Positions 1 through 29,316 of a stretch of DNA of 64,000 nucleotides are shown one piece after another; within the stretch, counting starts at the first letter, position 1; each line of letters starts with the position of its first letter. Source of the stretch: Agelaius tricolor (lineage: Eukaryota > Chordata > Aves > Passeriformes > Icteridae). The DNA lies in the NCBI GenBank assembly GCA_023055355.1, contig JALJCS010000001.1, positions 69,233,381-69,297,380 on the forward strand, given 5' to 3'. Both the position numbers and the translations under genes were made by a program. The notes under the pieces were generated by a model. The model searched no databases, was not told the origin of the DNA, and saw only the letters and a program-made list of their open reading frames with translations.

Positions 1-214
1 CTTCACTCCAGCTAACCCTCTACTTTCTTGTTTTGCCAAAAGTCAGCCAGACCTTTCTTGCTGTTTTCTGCCACCTTTTTAAAAAGCATTAAAGATTATA
101 AAGAATACATATTGCTCTTCAGTATTCCAGCTCACAGTCAGTGAATGATGATGGATGACAGGCATTTGCCTGTGTGGCTGTCCCTCTCCAGTGATACTTC
201 TCTCAATTTTTCAG

Positions 215-18355
<18,141 letters not shown>

Positions 18356-18810
18356 ACATGATAACTTCAAGCACATGAGGAGTGGTTGTTAAAGGGTTGT
18401 TCCTGGCAGGGAGCCAGCACTCTTCCAGATGGCTCTTTTTGATGACAGAAGACACTCTTTCTGCTAAAGGAGTTGGTTGTCTTGGGTTACTCAGGCTCAG
18501 CTTGTTCTCTACCATGTTAAACATCTATTTCCGAAGCTGATGGGGCAGAACTCTCTTCTCTAGATTTTTTAATAAGCTACAAATGGAAAGAATGCCCACT
18601 TTTATTTTAACATCTGGTTTTAACATATTCCTTTTATTAGTCATTATAGCAAACAAATACCAGAAATAATGTTGCAATAAGTGTAAAATAAAAATTACAT
18701 CCTCCTTTTCGCTCAGGGTTTCTTTAAAGATATTCCTGCTTTGTATAGCATTATTGAACCATCAATTTGTATATACACTATTAAATATATTTGCATTTTG
18801 TAAGGCAATC
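18356..18810 (+). other. TRAF3IP2: TRAF3IP2 3' UTR (extent inferred)
   Basis: AT-rich sequence after the stop. A canonical AATAAA lies at 18687-18692 and a variant ATTAAA at 18780-18785, followed by a T/G-rich stretch. Either could be used. The true end needs transcript data. Confidence 0.6.
18687..18692 (+). terminator. Candidate polyadenylation signal AATAAA of TRAF3IP2
   Basis: First canonical hexamer after the stop codon, 332 bases downstream, with a T-rich segment following it. Confidence 0.55.
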
Positions 18811-20778
18811 TTACATACCATGTCCACTTCTATTATTGCTGGGTACAATGGAGAAGTGGGTTGGGTAAGGCAGATATTCCTTAGCCTGTCTTGCATAAAG
18901 AGACTCATCTTCAATTAGAGGACTTTGAGATCTGGAATCTCTAGAGTTCCCTTTCCTTACAGCTTGGTCCCTCACACCTCCAGCGTGTTGCAGCAATAGT
19001 CCCCACAAGGAGAGCTGAATGCATGACTACGTGTGTGCTGCCAGTGCCATGGAACACTGCAGTATTTTTTATGGCAGGCCTTTAGCCTCACTATTGCTCT
19101 TCAGCCCTTATTTAAAACAGAGCATGTCAAAGGACAATTGGCATTTGGGAAGCCAGCAATTGTTAACAGAAAGAACATTGACTCCTACAACTTGCAGTAT
19201 GCAGTATGGAACAATAAAATAATCAAAGATGGACAGCCACAGGATGCTGGCCACCAGGATGGCTCAACAACATCATGTCTGCTAAAATTAAACATATTTT
19301 AACAGACCACATAAGCACGACTTTGGTGAGGATTTTTTTTTTTAACAGCCATGACCTTACTGAGGTAACAGTGGACCCTGTTGGCTTAAAATTCTGCCGC
19401 CCTTATTCTTTAGAGCAGTCGTACCAATCCTCCCCAGCTTTCATATTTGTCATGGAATGACCCAAACACAGCTTTATAAAAAAGTACATGTGTTTGGTAG
19501 CCTAAAAAGAAAATTAGCCCAGAAGTTGATACTCCTAGTACAGTATCCAAATTATTTAATTAGCTTTCCGTGGAGGTGGTGCCAGCATGGTGTGTTGATG
19601 CAGCACATGCTTTCTGGTGCTTATGGAGAAAAAATTAAAACTCAGATTTTCCTTCAGCAGACTTCTGCAAAAATAATTGCAGCCATGTAGGAGAAGAGTG
19701 TGTTCAGTATTGTCAACTCCGATGATTTTTATTGTGGTATTTTCTGTGCTTCTTGCCACTCCAGTTTCAAAAGGGAAGCTAAACAGCTGAAACAGGCTAA
19801 TACCTGACATGCCAGCAGCTTCCTGAGAATAAAACTGCATTAGGCAGTGGTACTTCTTGGCACCTACTTACATGTGGGGAAGGGAGATCTGTTTTTCATG
19901 TGATAAATTTTCAATTAAGAAAATAATTTTCTAGTATGTGGTGACAGCCTAAAATCATGACAGAATTTTATCTTAAATGGTCACCAAAGTAAACACAGAA
20001 GGAGTGGGATGTGGGTTGACATTTGGGGTCACCTGGAGTGCACTACAACATTGAGCTCAGCCTCCAGGTTCAGTGAGTCTTCTGAAATGCTGGGACATTA
20101 TCTGCCAACTCACTGTGGCTGCCTCTGTTATTTTAAGGTATCTGAAGTGTTCTAGCACTATGAAATAGTCCGTCTCAATTGGCTTCTGAGCCTCTTAGCC
20201 AATTTCTGCCACATTTAATAGGGAGGGCTCAAAGATAGTAAGTGCCTCTGAGTTTCATGGAACGACTTACCCAAGCAAAGAGCGAGCCCCAAACCCACAT
20301 GCTGAGGAGGGAGAGGTTCTGGTCTCTTCCCAGAGGTGGACAGCTGGCCACCCTGGCCCTGGCAGGGGGCTGGGAGGCCTCCTGGGCTACACAGCCTGCA
20401 CAAGTGTGGAGGAGAGAAGCACGTAGGGAATGAGGCTGTGTCAGTTTAGCTGCTTGCAAAGCAGCGTATTAGGGAGTGCAGTTAAGCATTCAAAATGATT
20501 AGTGAGGCTGGGTAGTAAATTCCTTTCATCATTTTGGCTGTCATCTGAAAATATCTGCTCTAGATTTACCACAGATTTGCTTGGTTTGGGCCAGGGAATT
20601 TCATTAAGTAATTCCTGCATCATGTGATGCACAAGGTTGCATTAAATGGTCTGGTGATTATTCCTATTCTTCTGTTTCAACGATCCTTTTCTGCAAAACA
20701 ATACTAGCAGAGTGAGGAAGAAAAACTAAGCTTTGCTGTTTGGGAAGTACAAAGAGCCCAATCTATTTAACTGCTGGA

Positions 20779-20781
<3 letters not shown>

Positions 20782-20812
<31 letters not shown>
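20782..20812. repeat. Poly-T run, 31 bases
   Basis: Uninterrupted T tract. The right flank does not look like a reverse-oriented retrocopy that I can name, so it is probably a simple homopolymer. Confidence 0.9.
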
Positions 20813-20815
<3 letters not shown>

Positions 20816-21760
20816 CGAATAACAATTCCCAGGATTCATTGATTTTTACATTAGTTAGAGCATCCTACAAGGACAGAAACCATGATGGGGAGAGTGTGAG
20901 TAATGAGCTAGCAGCCTAGTGAATCATTTCCCCTAAAGCTTTGTATTTGTAGAGAGACAGATGGTGGGAGATGTGAAGAGGGAGAGGCAGGAGAAAAGCC
21001 GTTTTTTGCAAACAGCAGAAGTATAGAGGATGGTGAGGAAAGGAAAAAAGAAAAAGAAATAATCAGCAGGTAAGGAAGAAGAAGAGGCTGAGAATACACC
21101 AACTGTTTAAAAACTAATGCATTAATGTTAGAATGGATTAGGATTAAGGGAAAATACAAAAAGGAAATTGCAGAAAACAAGAGAGAGGGAAAATTTACTA
21201 AGAGCAGCCCTAAATATGTATTTGTAGATGAACTCTTGAGTCAGTTATTAAGTGCAAATAACAGAGAAGTAGCTGAAAGTATGCAAGACTCCATCCTGCA
21301 GGCTGGCAGTGCTGCTGCCCAGCTGGAGCTGCCAAGCTGCAGGTGCCCACAGAGGCAAAAGGCATCACTTGGATGGCAACAGCACCAGGGGTTTTTCTCA
21401 CAGCACCTGTAAATTTGCAAGGGGTGTGTGGGAAAGGAAATCCATTGTCCCTAACATGGAAAGTAAGCAAAGCAAGAGAATTACATACTTAACACTGGGA
21501 TGAGTGCAGCATTAAGATAGAAATAGAGGATTTAGAGAAAGCCCGCTTTGGAGGCTTGCCAAAATTCAGATGACATTAATGCATGTAAAGGTTTTGTTAT
21601 GCAAGTCACCTGTGTGACAAAAATAGGGTTGCAAAATTTTATCCCACAGTTAAGTTAGACTTCTCCAGAGAAGGTGATTCGAGTACAAAGTTAATTTAAT
21701 AAAGCCTTGTACACAGGACAAGAAATGCTGCCCTATGAGCTCATTTGCTCCTGGTAGGGT

Positions 21761-21790
21761 CTTAAATGGCATCATTTGATGCCATTTAAG
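21761..21790. repeat. Perfect inverted repeat (14-bp arms, 2-base centre)
   Basis: CTTAAATGGCATCA followed by TT and then TGATGCCATTTAAG. The arms are exactly reverse-complementary. It could extrude as a hairpin or be the remains of a small palindromic element. No flanking duplication was evident to me. Confidence 0.95.
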
Positions 21791-24700
21791 AAAATAAATC
21801 AGCAGACTTCCCTGCAGCCTCTCTGGGACCACCAGCAAGGCAGGTAATGAAACTGGCTCATAAAAACAGCTCCACCAAAGGGTGCCTTGCTGAGAGCCTT
21901 TCCCTCATCTCCAGCCACTGACCAGGCTGCAGGTAGCAAAGACATGGGCATCTCAATAACAGCATCAGTGTGGGCAGCAAACTTGGGCAGTGTGGTCAGG
22001 AAGCTCCTCACTGAGATAAGAAAAGGAGCAATTCCCACCATTTAGGATGCTCTGGGTTGTCAGATGGAGGCAGCACTGGTAAAGCTGACAGACACCCCTT
22101 GTCTTAAAAGGGAAGGGGATGTGGGAGGGAGGAATTGGGAGCTCTGTGGCCTTGCAGTGCAAGAGATCTGCTGTGGCAATGAAGTAAAACATGTCTCAGA
22201 GGGTTGCCTCACCTTCAGTGTGCAGAACAGGCACACCTTATCTTCCAAAGCAAACATCTCCCTTGTTACACTTTGGCTTTAATTTAACAGGTTCCTCCAT
22301 GCCCACATCTGTAGCAGCCTGCTAATGTTTCACCTGTGTTTGGGAAACAGATCCTGCCTGGAAGGTCACAGCTTTTGTCACCCTCCTCCTCCACCACCTT
22401 TTATCACGATGTTGCTGCAGGGAAGCATTGCCACAGCACCCAGTTTGCAGTACTGATGGGCTGGCACTGCTTCTTCTCCCCAGAACTCCCAGCATGGGTC
22501 TTCTGCAGAAGTGCCAGGCTGGCACACAGCACATCAGTATCACTACACAGCTCCAGTGTGTCACTTCTCCTCGAGCAATGGATGCTCACACAGTCCCCTC
22601 AGCCAGCATGCACCACACTGGCACATGAACATCTCACAAAAGTCACTTGCAAAACCCTCTCTGAGACATCAGACACACCTCTCCCACCTGCCTATTACAA
22701 CCAAGTAACAGGAAGTTAACAACAAGTGCAGGAAGACAAATGCCTGTATTTATGTGGTATTTGTATTACAAGTTATTGCTCACAGCAAGAGGTGTTCTCT
22801 GGGCTGCAGGGAAGGACACTGAGCAAGCAGAGGCTCCACTGCCATGGCAGAGGGGTGCTGGATGCTGCTGCCCACACAGGCAAAGCCAAACCAGGCCCTG
22901 AGATGCCAGAGCACAGAAGAAGGCAGCAGAGTAGCAGCCTGTCCAATCCCCCTCCAAATGAGGCCAAGAGTAAGATGGAATTGCTTAGCCCCACTCCAGC
23001 CTCCATGGGCTCAGAGCCCAGCCTCAGCCTGATCATGGAACAGTGCACAGACCACCAGCTGTGTGTCCCTGTCTGTGGCCAAGATCACTTGTAAACAAAC
23101 AAAAAACCATCTAAAGCTAAGTTGCCCAGCCTAACCAGATCTGCCAGCTGGGCTGCATTTCAAGGGCTCGCTGATGTAGATGGACCAAACAAATACAAAC
23201 ACACATACTCCCTGCATCGTGGCTCTGAGCACTGCATGCCACTGCACAGATCTATGCAAACTGGAAAAATGTCACCAGAAGCAAAGGCAGGGTTTTTAAA
23301 AACATTTGTTCTTTATTGAAAAGTATCAGGGACTTCTCCAGTTTCCAGAGTGAGGGGAAAACGCCTGCTTGCCCACCTAACCCTGGGGTAAGGGGAATTT
23401 CACAGCAACCTCTGCAGACACCAAGTCCTTGGGGCTAATGGGCAGATCCAGGGAATCTCAGGTGAAACTTGGATGAACGCAGTGGATTTAAATCCCTCCA
23501 GGACTGGCTGTTGTGGAAGGGGGACCTGCCAAGGAGTAGGAAATTTCCCAGGATCTACTTTGATGTTGGGCAGATGAAGCCCTCGAAGCCCTCTCTGTCT
23601 GACTTGTACCACTCTTCTAAGAATGGGAAAATGCACACTGTTGGAAAGCTCCAGAGAACCTCAAAAGTGTGGATTTTCTGGGGTGCAGAAGAAGGTACTG
23701 TAATGGCAGACACTGGACAAACATCCCACCACCCAAAAAACTACTAAAATAATTAATAACTAAAATTGATTTTTTAAAAATCATTACAAGCATCTGCAGT
23801 GAGCTCATTCTGTCTGTACTCCATTCTTTGGATTTTCCACTTTTTTTCTAAGGAATTATATTCTGGAAATACTATCTTGGAGGCCTTCTTCAAAGTTACC
23901 TTCCTTTACTTGGACTGACAGTCCTTACAGCATGTCTGTTCTGGTTTTCATCAGCTACACCCAGTGAAAATCTGGTAAATGTGATGCATTGTGACTTCCA
24001 CGTTCAGCACTGCAATGCTCCCGTGCCAGCCTTGGGATTTCCAGCAAGCAGCAGGTGCTGCAGTCCACTGTTAAAAACCCTGCAGTCTTCAAAGGCAGAA
24101 ATTCAGTGAGAAAGACTTCTAAACAGGTAACACTACTGGGGATTGAGTTGAACATCCCAGAAGCAGCAAGTGCATTAAAGAATCTTTCATTCCTAGGCTG
24201 GGAGAGGGAATTGAGCCCAGCTTGGCACTGACCAAGCCCAGTCCATCAGTATCTGGTTCTCAGTGGGTGCTCTGTGCATCTCACACAGGTGCAAATGCAC
24301 ACAGCCAGATGCTCCCACCACAGTCCTCCTCCCAGAACTTCCCCCCAAACATGCTCTACAGAGACCCTGAAATCCATCCTCAGCACTGATAAGGCACTAG
24401 TGGTTCCCAAATGCCAAACCAACAGCACACAGAGGAAAACTGACCACCCCTCTTTACAGCAGATTAAAAATATCCCTACCAGCAATGATTCCAGATGCTC
24501 AGGACTGGCTTTCCCCACATACAGGGCAGAGAATTGTTTGGAAAACAGATTTTTTTTTTATTCTTCACTTTATTACTGCTCTGCTGCAGACAGCAGAAAG
24601 TTACTCATTCTTCTGCAGCCTCCTTAGCTAAGAAGCTGAGATAATTGTAAAGAGGCCATTTAGGTAAGGTTGTTGAAGACTTACTGATGAAAGAAGCACG

Positions 24701-24992
24701 GACATACAAAAATTACTGATTTTTATGGGTCCATTCTCCTCACAGCCTTACAAGAGACAGTTTTTTCCTTGAAGCACCAGCTGTGTAGAAGCTGAAACAG
24801 CAGAAAGCCAGGCAGTAAGACTATCCCAAAAGAGAGATGAAGGGGAGCTCTTAAAATAGGCACAATAGCACCTGAGAAGACAGACAGAGTACAATAAAGA
24901 AGTGAGAAAGAAGAAGGGAACTACACTGTAATAAAATTGAATGCAGTAGCAAAATTAATCAGCTGGCATAGACTCATCTCTTTTGGTCTCTG

Positions 24993-25010
24993 TTTTTTTT
25001 TTTTTTTTTT
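24993..25010. repeat. Poly-T run, 18 bases
   Basis: Homopolymer after TCTCTG. No associated element recognised. Confidence 0.85.
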
Positions 25011-27066
25011 AAGAGGCAAAATAACTTAGCACTTACTATTTTTATAAAGAAGAGGAAAAAGAGAGAAAACCAGTATTTTCCTCCAGGCTTTTGTGTCCCA
25101 TTTTAACTTAGTAGTTGGAAACCAACCTACTAAAGCAGCACAGTCCCTCCTGAGGACACAGTCACACTGATGACAATTTGATATAGCAGCATGCCAGCAG
25201 TCAAGAGACAGCTGCATCGAGGCAAGACAGACAGGTATAGAGGTACACATGCAAAACACAAGTAATGCAAACTGCACATCTCAGACCCTAACACTGATTG
25301 ATGTAGTCAAGACTCCTTGCTCACTCCAGGCTGGAGTTAATTATTCCCAGGAGTAATTAACAGGTTGAATTTTAAGCTCTGGGCTGGATGGATTTGGCAT
25401 TGGAGAGACAGTTTTCACCACTCCCTCAAAGCAGTGCCCAGACAGTGGTGTGAATTTTGTGACTTGCTTTACTGGAACTATACGAGGGAAAAAGCACCAT
25501 CCTCATCAAACCAGGTTATGGTTTTTCTGTTGCCCATATTTCTCAGTTGTGCACACTTCCCTGGTTTTGATGTCTTACTGAGTAACTTTGTCTAAAACAG
25601 CCCGATGTTCTAGGCCCCAGCTTTCCAGGCCCCAGCTTTTTTCACTACAAAAAAAAGTGTTCATCCAGGGACCCACATCAGGCTCAGCCTGTGCATCCCT
25701 ACACTAAATCAACACTGGAGATGGTGTGGCCCTGTACTGCCTTCACATGACGTGAAATAAGAGGTGTAGTTCAGCAGTGCTGTTGTATGGAGAGAGGGGC
25801 GGGTGGTGCTTGGGCAAAACTATCCAGGGCATTTCTATATCAAGTATGGTCTAAGCCTACATCTGTGGTGATGCCCAAACTGATCTTTTGCAGAGGGCAA
25901 GAAGACAAGCCTTGATGAGACACTGTCTGTGAAACAGCATTGGTGAGAAAATCCAGAGTACCAGGAAATCTGGTGTCACATTGTTTGTGGCAGAGCTCAG
26001 TAAAATGAGGAGTTCTTGACCTACCTGCTCCCTACAACCAGAACATTTCTTAGGTACATCACAGGGAAAGGCATTTATCCTACCAGACATATGGGGTACA
26101 AGCACAGGTTGCAAGCAGCATATCTGTGAGCTCCAAGCCTGTCAGACCAGTCTCAGTGCCTCAACCCCTTGATGCACATGGAGATTTAGCAAAGGCATTT
26201 CATATCAGCCCAGCTTTTAGCTCTGACTATCCTGCTGTAGATGTGCAAGATGTAAAAGCATGCTATCAGTTCTGATTTTCCTTTTCTCTCACATGCTTCC
26301 ATTAGGAAACCTCTAATCAAAAGAAGAATTTTTCATAATTCTTTTGCGTGTTGCCTGCATTTTACAACATTAGAAGCAGCTATGCAGATACAGCTGCCTT
26401 GTGCCTAATGCTGAATACCAGAAGGCTGTTCTAACGAAGAGCTTACAGTCTGACTCTATCTGGGATTTGAGTGGCTAACTAAAATCCTTTGCAAATTATC
26501 ACTGTCACTTCTTTGTAAGCCCTGCTTCCTTTCTTTATGTCTGAATTCGGACTGGGGATAATGAACTTCCTGTATCAGGGACTGGATACAAGGAAATTCA
26601 TTGTACACTCACCAAGGAAGGGGACATCAGTAAGTAGCTTATGAGGCAGCTCTGAAGGGTCTCATTAGAATGACTTATTCTCTGAGTTTCAGTGGTTTGA
26701 TTAAGTGCATCATGTGATAAACACTTATAATGAACTTCTTCAGATGCTGCCAGGGAAAACCCAGCAGATAAAATGCAGAATCCCATGGCATTGCTCTCCG
26801 CATAACAAACTGATTATAAAGATGGAAAAAATCATGAATTCACTGGCTTCTCCCACTCAGGACACACATAACAATGTTATACAATTTTCTCTTTGCTGTC
26901 CCAGACTAAAGTATCCTTGCTACTCAGTCCAGTTCAAACTAGTGCAATTTTTCTTCTACAAGTCACCAGGCAGATTACAGCTAAATGTAACTACTTGCAA
27001 GAAAGTCTAGTCATGATTCTAAATGATTTCTTTGTTATTAAAGAAAACAAAATAATACAAACAAGC

Positions 27067-27133
27067 ATGGCTATGGTTAGAACTAGATGATCTTTAAGGT
27101 TGCTTCCAACCCAAACCTTCTATGATTCTATAG
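27067..27133 (+). mobile_element. CR1 LINE 3' end fragment
   Basis: Contains GAACTAGATGATCTTTAAGG, then TTGCTTCCAACCCAAACCTT and the terminus CTATGATTCTATAG. This is the hallmark 3' end of avian CR1 elements in + orientation. Only about 70 bases remain, consistent with the usual 5' truncation. Confidence 0.9.
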
Positions 27134-27497
27134 GGACAAAAAAACCCCAAAGAACTAAAAAAAGAACTTAAACTCGCAAGTAACATATGCTAATTTGGGT
27201 TTGTTTAAGAACAGCAGGCCACAGTTGAGAGCATCCCTTGCAGTTTTGGCCTGGCCAATAGGACCAATGAACCAAGGTAATACATCAGCATCTGCTCTGC
27301 TCTCTCCTCACCCCCAGTTTTCAGCTTCATTGTTTCCTTCTCAGCAGCACAGCCTCTCTTCTTTACTCTCCCAAGCTGTCTCTGCCTAACAAGCTACAGC
27401 ACCTCTGCAAAAGGCATCCTGGTTCTGGCATGAAGCAGGGGATGGATGCACTGGTTCCTGTCCTGTTAGCCAGCATGAATTACAGCACTGCTTCTTC
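27134..27497. other. Intergenic spacer between CR1 fragment and LTR element
   Basis: No gene seen. Its last bases run directly into the AAGGCC target duplication of the LTR element. Confidence 0.7.
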
Positions 27498-27503
27498 AAG
27501 GCC

Positions 27504-27817
27504 TGTAGTAGAGGAAATGTATTGTACTTGAATATCTGTATAGAGGCTTTGCCCCGGGAGGTCTTGGTTGTCCTTGATGGGCTGCAGCTGCAATGTCCTT
27601 ACTTGGGCTGCAGCTGTGACCAGTGAGGATAACTGGGATAAAAGGGGGCGGGTTAGCCTGTCAGGGAGAGCCTTGAAGGAGCCCTGAACTGAGAGAGAAC
27701 AACATGCAGAAGAAGGAGTCTGTGCTGTGAAGATCTGCAGCCATAAGAATGCGCTGAGGAGGTATGGACTTTAGGAATCTGATAACAACAGTATAGGACT
27801 CCAGAAATAGAACAACA
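27504..27817 (+). repeat. 5' LTR of the miniature element
   Basis: 314 bases. A TATA-like ATAAAAGG lies at 27638-27645. No AATAAA is present, so 3' processing signals are unclear. TG...CA ends are intact. Confidence 0.9.
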
Positions 27818-27819
27818 AT

Positions 27820-27837
27820 TGGTGACCCTGATGTGAT
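27820..27837 (+). other. Primer-binding site, tRNA-Trp-like
   Basis: TGGTGACCCTGATGTGAT, two bases after the 5' LTR end. It agrees at 16 of 18 positions with the alpharetroviral tRNA-Trp site as I remember it. Both differences are CpG-decay type. Confidence 0.8.
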
Positions 27838-28015
27838 AGTTAGGAGAAGATGAGACAGCTGAGAGCTGTGAGAGAACGTAGCCTTTGGGTCAAGGAGCTG
27901 TGAAAGAGTATGGCCTTTGAGCAAGGAGCTATGTGTGTTGTACATGGCCTTTGAGTCATGGGAAAATATGTGTGTTGTACTTGAAGTATTGTATGTAAAA
28001 CCTGGTTCTGTAAGT

Positions 28016-28032
28016 AAAAGAAAAGGGGGAAA
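28016..28032 (+). other. Polypurine tract of the miniature element
   Basis: AAAAGAAAAGGGGGAAA, 17 consecutive purines immediately before the 3' LTR, in the expected position for plus-strand priming. Confidence 0.85.
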
Positions 28033-28348
28033 TATAATAGAGGAAATGTATTGTACTTAAATATCTGTATAGAGGCTTTGCCCTGGGAGGTCCTGGTTGT
28101 CCTTGATGGGCTGCAGCTGCGATGTCCTTAATTGGGCTGCAGCTGTGACCAGTGAGGATAACTGGGATAAAAGGGGGCGGGTTAGCCAGTCAGGGAGAGC
28201 CTTGAAGGAGCCCTGAACTGAGAGAGAACGATGTGCAGAAGAAGGAGTCTGTGCTGTGAAGATCTGCAGCCATAAGAATGCGCTGAGGAGGTATGGACTT
28301 AGGAATCTGATAACAACAGTATAGGACTCCAGAAACAGAACCACAACA
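28033..28348 (+). repeat. 3' LTR of the miniature element
   Basis: 316 bases, aligning end to end with the 5' LTR. Relative to that copy it has lost the TG start (now TA) and gained three bases near the CA end. Confidence 0.9.
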
Positions 28349-28354
28349 AAGGCC

Positions 28355-28848
28355 AGTGCTATATCCCTGACTGGGGTGTCAGCTGGAGCAGGCAACTGTT
28401 TCAGCTGGGTGTGGTAAAGATGTCAGGAAGCACCAAAAAAGGTAGAAAAGTGCTGGACTCTTAAGTGAGGTAATTGCTATTACTTGGGAGCCTTAATTCA
28501 GTAAAAGGTCAATGAGGGCATCCCCTTCCTTTAAGCTAGTTACTGACTGGTTTTCCCTCAGTCCAGATCCCAGGCTTTAGAGCAGTAGCTGAGATGGCAG
28601 AAGCTGCAAAGCCAGCCCTCAGTAATGCCTGTCCTCAGGCACCCTTGCTCCATCATCCCACTGAGTAATCAGCTCTTTAGGGTCACTGGGTGAATTGCCT
28701 TAAAGGGGATTGCTTTGGCAGTTCAGGTGTCAGTAGGAACAAGAGGGTAAAGGGACACCTGGCAGGTCACCTCAGCAGCTCTGCCTGTCACCAGTGGATC
28801 TGATAGCTGCCAATGCCACAGAGAGGAACCAAACTGGCAGTGCTAATT
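28355..28848. other. Intergenic spacer between two LTR insertions
   Basis: About 490 bases of ordinary sequence. No gene or repeat recognised. Confidence 0.7.
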
Positions 28849-29316
28849 CCTCTGATGCCTCAGGTTTTAGCTTTTATATTTCTGCAGATTTTGTGCTGCT
28901 TTAGTGTGTAGTTCTGAGCTTCATATTAGGGGATAGTAAGCTCTCTTCACAGAGTAGGTTGACAAAACAATTCCTTCTCTAGCTGGGGGCCAAGGACAAA
29001 TTATGCAAATTTCAGGCCCAAAAGCATAAACAACAGTGGCCTGAAGAGAGAAAAACAAGAAGGGTGTGACTTCATAAGCTAAAGCTGTAACTGGACAATA
29101 ACTCCAGTATGCTAATGGACCAGAACTTATAAAACTGTGAGATCTCATGACCGGTTGTCCATTTTGTGACCATTTTGGGTTCATCTTGGGTGTAGCCCTG
29201 GCTGGGCTCTTGTACTGCCCAGGGTGTATCCACTGAGGCCTTTTAATAAATACCGACTTTATTCTTTAACTCTGTCTATCCTCTGTTCTAGGTCAGCCTT
29301 CACAAGGCATCACCTC
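28849..29316 (+). mobile_element. Solo LTR of an endogenous retrovirus
   Basis: A 460-base LTR at 28853-29312 starts TGATGCCT and ends AAGGCATCA, so its ends form a short inverted repeat with TG...CA. It is flanked by a 4-bp duplication CCTC (28849-28852 and 29313-29316), typical of class I (gamma-like) integration. TATAAAA at 29128-29134 and AATAAA at 29245-29250 give the U3-R order on the + strand. No internal region or second LTR is present, so it arose by recombination between LTRs. Confidence 0.85.

Larger units (their letters stand above)
18811..27066. other. Intergenic, no gene recognised
   Basis: 8 kb of sequence with only short chance ORFs on both strands. It includes a perfect 30-bp inverted repeat (21761-21790), a 31-base T run (20782-20812) and an 18-base T run (24993-25010). 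I see no RNA gene or domain homology. Confidence 0.7.
27498..28354 (+). mobile_element. Miniature LTR retrotransposon (TRIM-like), complete with 6-bp target duplication
   Basis: AAGGCC at 27498-27503 and at 28349-28354 flank an 845-bp insertion. The 5' LTR is 27504-27817, beginning TGTAGTAG and ending ACAACA. The 3' LTR is 28033-28348, with its first bases mutated to TATAATAG. The 215-bp interior starts with AT and an 18-base primer-binding site at 27820-27837 and ends with a 17-base polypurine tract at 28016-28032. By hand alignment the LTRs differ by about 12 substitutions and two small indels, roughly 4 per cent. The primer site matches the tRNA-Trp type of avian alpharetroviruses except at two positions, both C-to-T at CpG. 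There is no gag, pol or env. This is a non-autonomous element that would have needed proteins in trans. Confidence 0.9.

Noticed and set aside
20782..20812. Poly-T as the tail of a reverse-oriented processed pseudogene
   Set aside because: The sequence to its right shows no recognisable gene-derived or SINE-like body and no flanking duplication.
22336..23094. Cluster of 60-127 codon frames on both strands
   Set aside because: Several frames are open together with no conserved motif. Low stop density seems due to base composition.
27661..28395. Paired minus-strand frames with similar products (94 and 112 codons)
   Set aside because: They are the reverse complement of the two LTRs, so similarity comes from the duplicated LTR and not from a gene family.
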